Shown here one piece after another: positions 1-8,044 of a stretch of DNA of 64,000 nt. Made by a program: the position numbers and the translations under genes. The DNA lies in NCBI RefSeq assembly GCF_000685865.1, contig NZ_JMKS01000006.1, positions 124,001 to 188,000 of the forward strand, in the 5' to 3' direction. Position 1 is the stretch's first letter. Each line of letters opens with the position of its first letter. Origin of the DNA: Exiguobacterium antarcticum DSM 14480. Lineage in GTDB: Bacteria > Bacillota > Bacilli > Exiguobacteriales > Exiguobacteriaceae. The notes beneath the pieces were generated by a model, which did not search any database, was not told where the DNA came from, and saw only the letters and a program-made list of their open reading frames with translations.

Positions 1-10
1 CGGGGTACAG

Positions 11-796
11 ATGGATGAGAACATAACACAGGACGATATCTGCCCGATTTGCACAGATGAACGGCAGTATGTGAATCCAAACGGTCAATCGTGGACGACA
101 CTTCCGGATCTGATTTCGTCCGGTACGTATCAGACGACCGTGACAGAAGAACAACCGGGAATTCAAAGTCTCGTCACGACACCGAAGTTCGGGATCGGGC
201 AGACGGCATATCTCGTCACGGGAACAAAACGGGTTCTTTGGGACTGCATCACCTATCTCGATCGGACAGTCATCGAGGAAGTGGGACAACTCGACGCGAT
301 GGCCTTGTCGCATCCGCACTATTACGCGACCCAGGTCGAGTGGGCGGAAACGTTTGAAATTCCGCTGTACATTCATGAAGCGGACAAGGAATGGGTAACC
401 CGGCCGAGTGAGCGGATTGTCTTTTGGTCCGGTGACCGTTTAGAGTTAGCTGACGATGTAGTGTTACACCGGATCGGCGGTCATTTTGACGGGGCGACCG
501 TGCTCGAATGGACGACCGGGGATGAAGGACTCGGGATTTTACTGACCGGAGACATCATCCGGGTCGTCGCTGACCGGGCGTGGGTCAGCTTTATGTACAG
601 TTATCCGAATTTGATTCCGTTACCGGCGGCGACCGTCGCTGAAATGGCGTTTGTCCTAGAAGACGTCCGCTTTAATCAAATCTACGATGCGTTCCATAAA
701 ATCGTCGTAACGGATGCCAAAGCCTCCGTTGCGCGTTCCGCTAGCCGCTACATCGAGGCGTTAAACGGACACGTCAAGGAACGTGAACGGCGATGA
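11..796 (+). CDS. MBL-fold metallo-hydrolase
   Basis: A 261-residue protein of the metallo-beta-lactamase fold. The order of motifs fits the family: SHPHYY at residues 100-105 (the H-x-H metal site, here without the usual trailing D-H), GGHFDG from residue 156 (third metal histidine) and TGD at 179-181 (bridging aspartate). Family members hydrolyse esters, thioesters or lactones in the cytosol; the substrate cannot be told from sequence. There is no signal peptide. The N-terminal Cys-x-x-Cys (CPIC) could be a small zinc site. The stop overlaps the start of the next gene by 4 nt (ATGA), so the two are probably translationally coupled. The start lies only 10 nt into the window, so an upstream start cannot be excluded. 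Confidence 0.8.
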   Translation: MDENITQDDICPICTDERQYVNPNGQSWTTLPDLISSGTYQTTVTEEQPGIQSLVTTPKFGIGQTAYLVTGTKRVLWDCITYLDRTVIEEVGQLDAMALSHPHYYATQVEWAETFEIPLYIHEADKEWVTRPSERIVFWSGDRLELADDVVLHRIGGHFDGATVLEWTTGDEGLGILLTGDIIRVVADRAWVSFMYSYPNLIPLPAATVAEMAFVLEDVRFNQIYDAFHKIVVTDAKASVARSASRYIEALNGHVKERERR

Positions 797-1269
797 TTCT
801 TGGCCTCTATGAAGCACATCTGCCCGTCCGCAATTTACAGCGGTCAATCGATTTTTATGCGGGACTCGGGTTGAAGCTTGATCACATCGTGGATGAAAAA
901 ATCGCCTTTCTCTGGATTGCCGAAGAGCAAAGCTGGCTCGGGCTCTGGCAAGCGGACCAAGTCGAGTTGCCGTACCATCCGTCAATCCGCCATATCGCGT
1001 TTCACGTGTCGCTCGCCGGTTTACGTGAATCGGTCGCTTGGCTGACGGAACGCGGGTTTACGCCGCGTAAAGCGTTTGGTTTTGAAGGAACGGAACCGTT
1101 CGTCATGCCGATCGCCCAGCATGCCCATGCGAAGATCCATTTCAATGATCTAGACGGCAACAGTCTCGAATTCATCACGAAGCTCGACAATCCACTCGGT
1201 GCGCAGGACTACATGTACTTAAGCGAATGGGAGACTCTTTTAAATGAGCATGGGTTCACCTTAGAATAA
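793..1269 (+). CDS. VOC (glyoxalase/bleomycin-resistance fold) protein
   Basis: A 158-residue protein opening with the typical VOC pattern (YEAHLPVRNLQRSIDFYAGLG) and closing with the second betaalphabetabetabeta module, DLDGNSLEFI. VOC proteins are metal-dependent lyases, dioxygenases or drug-sequestering proteins. The H near the N terminus, the HI in the middle and the E of LEFI are the likely metal ligands. It is coupled to the upstream MBL-fold gene by an ATGA overlap, which suggests a shared detoxification role (inference). A strong terminator follows directly. Confidence 0.85.
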   Translation: MILGLYEAHLPVRNLQRSIDFYAGLGLKLDHIVDEKIAFLWIAEEQSWLGLWQADQVELPYHPSIRHIAFHVSLAGLRESVAWLTERGFTPRKAFGFEGTEPFVMPIAQHAHAKIHFNDLDGNSLEFITKLDNPLGAQDYMYLSEWETLLNEHGFTLE

Positions 1270-1270
1270 G

Positions 1271-1314
1271 CAAGTCCTCCTCGATTCATCGTGAATCAGA
1301 GGAGGACTTTTTTG
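1271..1314 (+). terminator. Rho-independent terminator after VOC gene
   Basis: The stem AAGTCCTCCTC / GAGGAGGACTT, with inner pairing of GATTC/GAATC, is followed by a run of T. It ends the MBL-VOC operon. Confidence 0.9.
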
Positions 1315-1572
1315 ATAGTACATCTTATTCAGCTCTCATCATCCGATGAATATACATTTGGAACTATGCTGTAAAGATGGGGATTAATATTCCTGAAAAA
1401 GACCTGTTTTGAGCGATGGGTCAATGTTTTGAGACGTATGAGCAGAATGATGTGCACATAAATCATGGCTTGTTATGATAACAGCAGACGAAGAAACGTT
1501 CTGCTAAAAAATATCTTTTCTGCTCAATTTTTAAAAATCAAAGTATTATACGACCCGAAGGAGATTACCTAC
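1315..1572 (+). other. Intergenic leader before PAS-MCP gene
   Basis: No convincing gene lies here. The reading frame of the MCP gene is open back to 1465, but those residues look non-coding and the ribosome site supports a start at 1573. An AAGGAG at 1558-1563 is the Shine-Dalgarno sequence. No promoter could be placed with confidence. Confidence 0.5.
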
Positions 1573-2484
1573 GTGACGACACCGCTACCTACCAATCAGA
1601 CACTTGCCTCTACACATGTCCTTGAAGCCTTAAATACAAATGTCGCAATGATCCGTTTTGATACGCAACGCCGGGTTGTTGATGTCAACGACTTGTTTGC
1701 GAAGACGATGAAGTACAAACGCGATGAGATGATTGGCATGCATCATCATCTCTTCTGTACGACAGAGTTTGCGAACAGTGACAGCTATCAAAAATTATGG
1801 AACAAATTGTTGAGTGGTTTCAGCTCAGCCGATAAAATCGAACGGATTGATGCGCGCGGCGACTCCATCTGGTTAGAAGCGACTTATATGCCGATTTATG
1901 AAGCAAATCAAGTCGTCGGCGTCGTCAAAATCGCCTCCGATATCACGAGTCGCCAAGAGACGATCCAAGAATATGCCATATCTTTTGAAGGCATAGCAAC
2001 GGATCTTGATGACCGGTCCATGCAAGGCAAACAGGAGAGCCGTCAACTGAAACAAACAATCGAGAAGATGGCGGACGATGCCAAAGAAAATTTACGGACA
2101 CTCGCGAATCTGCAGGAACAGTCTTCCGAGATTACAAAGATCACCGGAACGATCAAAGAGATTGCCGCCCAAACCAACTTATTGTCGTTGAACGCCTCGA
2201 TCGAAGCAGCACGCGCCGGTGAGCACGGAAGCGGCTTTAACGTCGTCGCGACGGAAGTCCGCAATCTCTCGAAACTTGTTGAACTCGCCGTCATTAACGT
2301 CCGCGACACGACGGAACAGATGAACAAGGAACTGGAACGGATTCAACAGGGGATCACGCGGGCAAACGCCGATGCCTCGTCCAGTGTCTCCGTCATGGAA
2401 GAGACGTTACAACGGTTCGAGACCGTCAGCGAGTCGGCACATGAACTGAATGAAACGGCAAAAAAATTCACGACAGTCATTTAA
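1573..2484 (+). CDS. Cytoplasmic PAS-domain methyl-accepting chemotaxis-type signal transducer
   Basis: A 303-residue protein with a PAS domain (about residues 25-130, ending in the typical [17 protein letters not shown]) joined to a coiled-coil MCP signalling domain. The hairpin tip that binds CheA/CheW is seen at about residues 196-217 ([22 protein letters not shown]). There is no transmembrane segment, so it should be a soluble receptor sensing an internal cue such as redox or a ligand in the PAS pocket. The signalling domain is short and has little room for methylation helices. The GTG at 1573 was chosen as start because AAGGAG sits 9 nt upstream; an ATG at 1465 in the same frame has no good ribosome site and adds an unlikely N terminus. 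Confidence 0.85.
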   Translation: MTTPLPTNQTLASTHVLEALNTNVAMIRFDTQRRVVDVNDLFAKTMKYKRDEMIGMHHHLFCTTEFANSDSYQKLWNKLLSGFSSADKIERIDARGDSIWLEATYMPIYEANQVVGVVKIASDITSRQETIQEYAISFEGIATDLDDRSMQGKQESRQLKQTIEKMADDAKENLRTLANLQEQSSEITKITGTIKEIAAQTNLLSLNASIEAARAGEHGSGFNVVATEVRNLSKLVELAVINVRDTTEQMNKELERIQQGITRANADASSSVSVMEETLQRFETVSESAHELNETAKKFTTVI

Positions 2485-2534
2485 ACGAACAAGTCATACG
2501 CTAAGCTCGGACATGATTTTAGACTGAAGACAAA

Positions 2535-2574
2535 GTAGCGGTTTTTCTCTTTATCGAGAAGGACCGCTTTTTTG
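2535..2574 (+). terminator. Terminator after PAS-MCP gene
   Basis: Stem AGCGGTttTTCTC / GAGAAggACCGCT followed by six T. Confidence 0.8.
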
Positions 2575-2682
2575 TTCGCTTCGAATCGTTTTCCTGGGAC
2601 AAGTTTCGTTGCACCAAATACTCCTTCTGTGTTTCCATTCATGATAGACGACGAGTTGTTCTAGAGGAGTATGGAGAGACTC

Positions 2683-3141
2683 TTATATGTCTTGAGATAA
2701 CCGAATCATATCTTTGCACCGGATACCGTTTTCTATGATGTCCTCTTCGTAATGCCGCAAGAAGAAATTTAGATCGACTCCAACAATACGAAATCCACAT
2801 TTTTGATAAAGAGCCAACTGGCCAATGCTTGAATTTCCTGTCCCGATTTCAATGGTTGTGTAGCCCATCGCTTGCGCGCTTTGGATTGCATGTTTTAAGA
2901 GATATTTTCCGACGCCGTTGCCTTGATACCGCTCGTCTATTGCAATATTTACGATTTCGATCGTTTGCGGTCTCGTGGGTAGAAGCACATGTACCCCGAT
3001 CAGTTGATTTCTTGTTTCAGCAACGAAACAACGACCTCTTTTCAAATATTCTTCGACTAGTTTCTGAGACGGGTCCGCTGTCAGCAAGAGCTCCATCGGA
3101 GGATTCTCATGAGCTGACAGTTGACGGATGTTTATATTCAT
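2683..3141 (-). CDS. GNAT-family N-acetyltransferase
   Basis: A 152-residue acetyltransferase. The acetyl-CoA pyrophosphate loop is seen as ERYQGNGVGKYLL (Q/R-x-x-G-x-G/A) at about residues 70-82, and the C-terminal ALYQKCGFRIVG is the usual GNAT beta5-alpha4 element. The substrate is unknown. The start has GAGGGG about 9 nt upstream. It lies downstream of the MFS gene on the same strand but is separated from it by a hairpin at 3233-3274, so it is probably transcribed on its own. Confidence 0.85.
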   Translation of the reverse strand: MNINIRQLSAHENPPMELLLTADPSQKLVEEYLKRGRCFVAETRNQLIGVHVLLPTRPQTIEIVNIAIDERYQGNGVGKYLLKHAIQSAQAMGYTTIEIGTGNSSIGQLALYQKCGFRIVGVDLNFFLRHYEEDIIENGIRCKDMIRLSQDI

Positions 3142-3232
3142 ACACGCATACCCCTCACGGATTAGTTTTGATGTATTCGCTTTTTTTCAATGGCTCAAGA
3201 TTTTTCGTTCCTGTTAATTCATTTCTACAAGT

Positions 3233-3274
3233 TAAAGTCATGTCCCCCTGAAACGGGACATAACTTTTTTGGAC
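3233..3274. terminator. Bidirectional terminator-like hairpin
   Basis: AAAGTcATGTCCC / GGGACATaACTTT stem with a 7-nt loop and A/T runs on both sides. On the minus strand it would end the ArsR-MFS operon. The stronger T run is on the plus strand. Confidence 0.7.
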
Positions 3275-3278
3275 GCGT

Positions 3279-4487
3279 TCACCTGATCCGGACAAAGGCA
3301 GTACACACCACAAAAACGATCCCGCAACCGCAGAACAAAAGAATCTGTTCGAGACGGATCTCAAACGACAGTGTGAGGGACAGCATGGCGTAAGACAATG
3401 GAACCAGACCGTTTGACGCGGCATTGACAAGGCTCATGACCCGTCCCATCATCTGTGGTCGTGTCGTTGTTTGAATCGTCGTCAAAATGAGGACATTGAT
3501 GATGGAGGAGATCCCTCCCATTGTCAGCAACAGCAGAACTCCATGCCAGACGTGTCCGATTTGTCCGAGTGATACAAGACCGACTCCAAGCAGACCAATC
3601 AGCGATAGCAACAGGCGAAAAGATTGATTGATTAGGTTGCTGAAGCCGATCCAGGCCGCACCAAGCAGCATGCCGAGCTGATACGCCCCTTGGAGATAAC
3701 TCAGATCAAGGGCTTGACCCAATAAAACCCGGTCGACCAACAGGGGAATCCCCATCAGCAACGGACCAAAAAAGAAGAAGTTGATGATAATCAGCAGGAA
3801 GAGGATTCGTTTTAAGTACGGGTCGGCAAAGACATAGTGAAACCCTTGAGCGAGTTCAAGCCAAGCAGAGGTCCGAGTCGGGTTGTCGACGGGATGTTCG
3901 CGAATGAAAAAGGTACCGAGCGATGCGAGCAAAAGAAACAGTGCAATCGTCAAAAATATGAAGTGAAACGAAGAGAAGGTCAGCAGTACGCCGCCAAGCA
4001 ACGGGCCGGAGAACAACGCCATCTGATTGGAGGTTTGAAGAATCGAATTGGCCCGTGTCAAATCTTCTTTCGAAACGAGAAGGGGCAACAGAGATGAACT
4101 GGCAGGGGAGAAAAAGGCATCGATGCAACCGAATAAAAAAGCAAATACAGCGAGTGGAACGATCGTCAACAGCTCGAAGTGATAGACGGACAGCAACAGC
4201 AGAACAAAGGTGAATCGTAGCAGACTGGAATATCGTAAAATGATTGATTTCTTGAATCGATCGGCAATCACGCCACCCACCACCATCAAGAATATCCGCG
4301 GCAACAACGTCAGCATCAAGACGAGACCTAAATAAGCATCAAGTTTTAAGACGCGGAGGATATACCATTGCTCGGCAAACAAGTAGGTCGATAGGGCGAG
4401 AAAGGAACAGGTACTGGCGAGCCAAAGTGCTCGAAACGAACGGTTCCGCAAGAGCGGTTGATGCGTTTTTTGCTCAGTCGCTTGCAT
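3279..4487 (-). CDS. MFS transporter (drug-efflux type)
   Basis: A 402-residue polytopic membrane protein with about 12 hydrophobic segments. The loop after the second segment (GGVIADRFKKSIILRYS) matches the MFS motif A, G-x-x-x-D-R-x-G/K-R/K. This subgroup exports drugs or metabolites by proton antiport. The start at 4487 has GAGGAGAG 5 nt upstream; the longer open frame to 4532 runs into the regulator gene and lacks a ribosome site. The start is 1 nt past the stop of the ArsR-like regulator, so the two form one operon and the exporter is probably controlled by that regulator. Confidence 0.88.
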   Translation of the reverse strand: MQATEQKTHQPLLRNRSFRALWLASTCSFLALSTYLFAEQWYILRVLKLDAYLGLVLMLTLLPRIFLMVVGGVIADRFKKSIILRYSSLLRFTFVLLLLSVYHFELLTIVPLAVFAFLFGCIDAFFSPASSSLLPLLVSKEDLTRANSILQTSNQMALFSGPLLGGVLLTFSSFHFIFLTIALFLLLASLGTFFIREHPVDNPTRTSAWLELAQGFHYVFADPYLKRILFLLIIINFFFFGPLLMGIPLLVDRVLLGQALDLSYLQGAYQLGMLLGAAWIGFSNLINQSFRLLLSLIGLLGVGLVSLGQIGHVWHGVLLLLTMGGISSIINVLILTTIQTTTRPQMMGRVMSLVNAASNGLVPLSYAMLSLTLSFEIRLEQILLFCGCGIVFVVCTAFVRIR

Positions 4488-4488
4488 G

Positions 4489-5091
4489 TCATCTCTCCTC
4501 ATCTCCTTGAAATAAAGGTGCATCAATCTCAAACGCCGTCGCCATCACGTAATATAATTTTTTGTCCGCTACAGCCGTCGACGGATCCTGTTCGATGTCC
4601 TGCAACAGTTCCCGGTACCGTTTCGTAAACGTCAAGAATTGCTCAGGTGAAAGTTGGATTTCTTGTTGCAGCGACAGGCTTTCCCAGTCCTCTACGTCAG
4701 AGGAACGTGGAGCAAACGACCGGTCGGGTGCGGTCAAAACCCGGGTCTTCGCCCGGTCGAGCACTTCGATGTACGACTGGCGTGTCGCCTGTTTCGTCTC
4801 GACTAGATTGAGCAGATGATCGGCCGGAATGAATCCGCGGGCAACCGCCTGATAATACTTCAGGACGTTGCCGCCCCGGATTTCTTCCTCGACAAGCCGG
4901 ATTAGTTGATACTTTTCGAGTTCCCGCAGATGATACAAAATTTTTGCCCGGGAGACGTCGAGCTTTTGCGCCAATTGCTGACCGGTATGTGGTTGTTCAA
5001 TCAGATGCATCAGCATTTTCGTCCGCATCGGATCACTGATGACTTTGAGTTGTTCGTACTGTTCGAGAATTAAAATCGGCTGTTGTTTCAT
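4489..5091 (-). CDS. ArsR-like winged-helix transcriptional regulator
   Basis: A 200-residue protein with an N-terminal winged HTH (LKVISDPMRTKMLMHLIEQ, then LAQKLDVSRAKILYHLRELEKYQLI, residues about 13-75) of the ArsR/HTH_20 type. It is followed by a helical domain of about 120 residues, likely for effector binding or dimerisation. There is no CxC metal site, so it is not a typical metal sensor. The start at 5091 (MKQQP) is preferred because GGAG lies 8 nt upstream. It heads the operon with the MFS gene. A perfect 12-bp palindrome just upstream is the probable autoregulatory operator. Confidence 0.85.
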   Translation of the reverse strand: MKQQPILILEQYEQLKVISDPMRTKMLMHLIEQPHTGQQLAQKLDVSRAKILYHLRELEKYQLIRLVEEEIRGGNVLKYYQAVARGFIPADHLLNLVETKQATRQSYIEVLDRAKTRVLTAPDRSFAPRSSDVEDWESLSLQQEIQLSPEQFLTFTKRYRELLQDIEQDPSTAVADKKLYYVMATAFEIDAPLFQGDEER

Positions 5092-5108
5092 TCTCATCTC
5101 TCCTTTTA

Positions 5109-5120
5109 TTAACCGGTTAA
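5109..5120. promoter_or_regulatory. Palindromic operator candidate TTAACCGGTTAA
   Basis: A perfect 12-bp palindrome lies 18 nt upstream of the regulator start, just before its Shine-Dalgarno sequence. Its position inside the transcribed leader fits autorepression. A second partial half (GTTAAC) occurs at about 5126-5131. Confidence 0.5.
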
Positions 5121-5252
5121 TTTCTGTTAACTGTAATCTTAGTATACCTGAATGATTGACAAAATAAACCATTTTTAAAAAGCAGGATTTGTTTCATTCG
5201 AACCGAACGTTAAACAAAGAACAGATTTTCTACTGACAAAGGAGTGGGGCAA

Positions 5253-5672
5253 ATGGAACAACCGCAAATTCTTGAAATCAACGCCGTCATTCAACGTCCG
5301 GTCGCAGATGTCTGGACGTATTGGACGGAACCGGACCACATCAAAGCCTGGAACGCGGCGTCTGACGATTGGCATACGACGGAAGCGACGAATGATGTCC
5401 AGGCGGGTGGCCGTTTTTCCAGCCACATGGCAGCCAAAGACGGCAGTATGGGGTTTGACTTCTCGGGCGTCTACCAGGAAGTCATCCTGTATGAAAAGCT
5501 TGCCTATACGCTCGAAGACGGACGGCATGTAACGGTACGGTTTACGGCAAACGGCGAGGAAACGGAAGTCGTGGAAACATTCGAGGCGGAGTCGATGAAT
5601 CCTCCGGAAATGCAACAAGCGGGCTGGCAGGCGATTCTTGACCGATTCAAGGCATACGCGGAACAACACTGA
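5253..5672 (+). CDS. SRPBCC/AHSA1-type START-fold protein
   Basis: A 139-residue protein that follows the AHSA1 pattern: I-x-A-V-I-Q-R-P-V-A-D-V-W-x-Y-W at the start, W...FSSHMAAKDGSMGFDFSGVY in the middle, and a C-terminal helix ending GWQAILDRFKAYAEQH. Such proteins have a hydrophobic ligand pocket; many Bacillales copies are uncharacterised stress or co-chaperone-like proteins. The ATG at 5253 is the start, with GGAG 8 nt upstream; the GTG at 5244 lies within the ribosome site. It stands alone and converges on the lipoprotein gene across a shared terminator. Confidence 0.85.
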   Translation: MEQPQILEINAVIQRPVADVWTYWTEPDHIKAWNAASDDWHTTEATNDVQAGGRFSSHMAAKDGSMGFDFSGVYQEVILYEKLAYTLEDGRHVTVRFTANGEETEVVETFEAESMNPPEMQQAGWQAILDRFKAYAEQH

Positions 5673-5686
5673 ATACGAGCAGACAG

Positions 5687-5718
5687 CAAAAAGCCCGTCC
5701 GATCTGGAACGGGTTTTT
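5687..5718. terminator. Shared bidirectional terminator
   Basis: The inverted repeat CAAAAAGCCCGT / ACGGGTTTTTCT lies between the converging SRPBCC gene and lipoprotein gene and has A/T tracts on both sides. Confidence 0.8.
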
Positions 5719-5725
5719 CTCATGT

Positions 5726-6805
5726 TCAGTTGTTGACTTGAATGATGCGGAAAGATACGGTTCCGTCATTCCGGACGACACTGTAACCAAGCTGACCGTT
5801 GGTGAAGACCGGTTTTGAGTATTCGCCTTCCTTGTCCGTCAACGGGACGACGGTTCCATTCGACAGGTCCGCATACAGAAGTTGATTGCGCTCTTCCCGG
5901 AAGACGATGTGATCCGGCGTCAGGAAACAAAACCCGTCAATCAGGTAATACGGTTCGGGTGTCTTGTAACGGTAGGACGTATGATTCGACACGTGAGCTT
6001 GAAATTCCGCAGATCCTTCCGCTCCCGTCGCCAGATAATGCTGTCCATAGGCGAAATCAAACGGCATCGTCGTCTTTTTGATGGCTTTTCCGGAAAGCGT
6101 CGTATAGACAGTCGTCTTTTCGTCCGCTTTGTATGTCGTTTGATCAAGAAGAATTCCCGCATCACCGTCCCGTAAGGACTGGGCATAGTCGCCGCTCCGG
6201 GTTGCTGATTCCTTCACTGTCAGCGTTTTTTGTGTCGTGACGTACCCGGTCGCTACATCATATTTTTGCACGAGTGACTGGGTCTGATCTTTCTCATGGG
6301 TATGTTTGATCCAAGAGACATGTGCCGTCGTGGCTTGGAGATCCGGATAAAAACGAGACGGTTCTCTTCCGTGGTCAAGTTGTTGAAGTGATCCGGTTGC
6401 TAGATCCATCACTTCGAGTGTCCAGTTGCTGTCCTCTCCGTTGTCCTGATAACGGATCCAGAACAATTGTCGTCCGACACCGACCAGTTTATAGATGGTT
6501 TGGCTCGTCGAATAGATTTTTTTAAGTTGTCGATTCGTCAGCGAGTAACGGAAAATCGAACTGTCTTTTTCGATTGAGGCATAAAAGTACACGGCTGCTT
6601 CATCAATATAGCTCGGACCGGACAGGTAAGGATATCGTTGATAGACAGCAGTTAAATCGTAACTGTTGCTTTGTCCGAGCGGCGAAAACGTCTCACTGCG
6701 GATCAATTCTTTTGGTACTGGAACCGGGGGCGTTGGTTCCGGTTGACTGCATCCTACAAGCAGCAGGACAAGGCTGAATAAGCTGAGTTTTAAAAAATAA
6801 GGCAT
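5726..6805 (-). CDS. Lipoprotein with beta-propeller-like repeats (intact paralogue)
   Basis: A 359-residue lipoprotein. A hydrophobic signal ends in the lipobox LVGC (Cys 19), so it should be anchored to the outer face of the membrane. The rest shows repeated beta-rich units with W/F-x-x-Y and D-x-x-T-G-x-x-x-x-L/I patterns (VMDLATGSLQQLDHG, ADLSNGTVVPLTDKEGEYSKPVF), as in TolB/DUF5050-like propellers. It is clearly homologous over its whole length to the gene at 19567-20754, which carries a stop codon. Function unknown; a binding or sensing role at the cell surface is an inference. It is alone on its strand. Confidence 0.8.
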   Translation of the reverse strand: MPYFLKLSLFSLVLLLVGCSQPEPTPPVPVPKELIRSETFSPLGQSNSYDLTAVYQRYPYLSGPSYIDEAAVYFYASIEKDSSIFRYSLTNRQLKKIYSTSQTIYKLVGVGRQLFWIRYQDNGEDSNWTLEVMDLATGSLQQLDHGREPSRFYPDLQATTAHVSWIKHTHEKDQTQSLVQKYDVATGYVTTQKTLTVKESATRSGDYAQSLRDGDAGILLDQTTYKADEKTTVYTTLSGKAIKKTTMPFDFAYGQHYLATGAEGSAEFQAHVSNHTSYRYKTPEPYYLIDGFCFLTPDHIVFREERNQLLYADLSNGTVVPLTDKEGEYSKPVFTNGQLGYSVVRNDGTVSFRIIQVNN

Positions 6806-6970
6806 AGCGAAAAACTCCCGTTCTGTTTAAAGAAAATGAAAACTCTCTTAGTTTAAAACGAAACTTCTTCATTACCCTAAATAAGAAAGGGAGATTACAA
6901 GAATGTAAGATGACGTTTCCTTAATGAATATTCTGAATATTCGTTTAGTAACTGAAAGACCGGGAATATA

Positions 6971-6997
6971 TATCTAAAAGATACTATCTAAAAGATA
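6971..6997. promoter_or_regulatory. Twin palindromic operator before padR
   Basis: Two identical copies of the 13-bp palindrome TATCTAAAAGATA occur at 6971-6983 and 6985-6997, with centres 14 bp apart. They end 12 nt before the PadR start, abutting the Shine-Dalgarno sequence. This is a plausible binding site for PadR itself, giving autorepression. Confidence 0.65.
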
Positions 6998-7009
6998 TAG
7001 GAGAATCCG

Positions 7010-7579
7010 ATGCCTAAAGAAAACATGACACGATATGCGATTTTAGGATTGCTGGCAAGCGGCTGTACGTCAGGCTACGAAATGAAGCATACGATTGATA
7101 CAAGTCTCAATCATTTTTGGAAGATCAGCTTCGGACAGGTTTATCCGATGCTGAAAACGTTGGCACAGGAAGGGTTAATCGTCGAAGACACCGGAGAGGG
7201 GGATGACCGGAAGACCTTTGTTCTGACACCGGACGGCGAGGTGGAACTCGGACGTTGGGTCCAGGAGCCGACGACCGAACTGCCGGTGCAACGGAACGAA
7301 CTGTTGCTGAAACTCTATTTTACCCGGCATGAATCAAAGGAAACGACGATTCAAAAAATCGATCAGCATGCCGCTCTGCTCCGGGAACGGTTGGAGACGT
7401 ACAACCTGATTGAACAATCGATTCGTGACTATCCTGAGACAAACGAAGCGATGTATTGGCTGCTGACGCTTGATTACGGCAAACGCAAGACACAGGCATT
7501 GCTCGAATGGTGTGTTGCATCGATTCAGACACTTGAAGGAGGAAAAGACGATGAAACGCGTGATCGCAACACCGAATGA
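7010..7579 (+). CDS. PadR-family transcriptional regulator
   Basis: A 189-residue protein of the PadR-s2 type. The N-terminal winged HTH is clear (RYAILGLLASGCTSGYEMK, then FGQVYPMLKTLAQEGLI, about residues 7-75), and a C-terminal helical dimerisation domain follows (VQRNELLLKLYF ... AMYWLLTLDYGKR). PadR proteins usually repress a neighbouring efflux or detoxification gene in response to a small aromatic ligand. The start has GGAG upstream. The twin palindromes before it suggest autoregulation. The gene overlaps the DUF4188 gene by 29 nt, so that protein is the likely co-regulated partner. Confidence 0.9.
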   Translation: MPKENMTRYAILGLLASGCTSGYEMKHTIDTSLNHFWKISFGQVYPMLKTLAQEGLIVEDTGEGDDRKTFVLTPDGEVELGRWVQEPTTELPVQRNELLLKLYFTRHESKETTIQKIDQHAALLRERLETYNLIEQSIRDYPETNEAMYWLLTLDYGKRKTQALLEWCVASIQTLEGGKDDETRDRNTE

Positions 7580-8006
7580 AGACGTCGTCGTATTTATCAT
7601 CGGCTTACGGATTAACCGTTTGCGAGCGGTCCGGAAGTGGTTACCGGCCGTTCGGGCGATGACTCCGATGATTGAGGAATGTTATGAGCAGCAGGTCGGG
7701 TTGTTGTCGCATGAGATGCTCGTCGGTTGGCGTTCGGTCACGTTGATTCAGTATTGGCGTTCCTCCGACGACCTGATTGCTTATTCGCTCGGCAACCGTC
7801 ACCTGACCGCGTGGAAACAGTTTAATCAGTCGGCCCGGGCAAGTAACGCCGTCGGTATTTTCCATGAGACGTTTGAAATCAGCAACTACGAGACGATGTA
7901 TGTCAATCTACCGACGCGTGGACTGGCGAAAGCGGTCGGCGAAAGTACGATTCAGAAACATCAGGAGCAGGCTACAGATAGATTGGCAGAGAAATCTGAC
8001 AAATGA
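7551..8006 (+). CDS. DUF4188 protein (monooxygenase-like)
   Basis: A 151-residue protein matching the DUF4188 pattern: VVFIIGLRINRLRAVRKWLPAV near the N terminus and LIQYWRSSDDLIAYSLGNRHLTAWKQFN in the middle. The fold is a dimeric alpha-beta barrel related to haem-dependent or antibiotic monooxygenases; activity is not established. The start at 7551 has GGAGG 9 nt upstream and lies inside the end of padR, so expression is coupled. The IS30 element begins 44 nt after its stop, so the 3' region and any terminator of this operon may have been displaced. Confidence 0.8.
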   Translation: MKRVIATPNEDVVVFIIGLRINRLRAVRKWLPAVRAMTPMIEECYEQQVGLLSHEMLVGWRSVTLIQYWRSSDDLIAYSLGNRHLTAWKQFNQSARASNAVGIFHETFEISNYETMYVNLPTRGLAKAVGESTIQKHQEQATDRLAEKSDK

Positions 8007-8044
8007 TTAAATTATTTAATTATTTATTTTCTTTCGACGGTTTG

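Noticed and set aside
7551-8006. Start of the DUF4188 gene at 7470
   Set aside because: The 27 extra residues are an out-of-frame read of padR, and the ATG at 7551 has a strong ribosome site.
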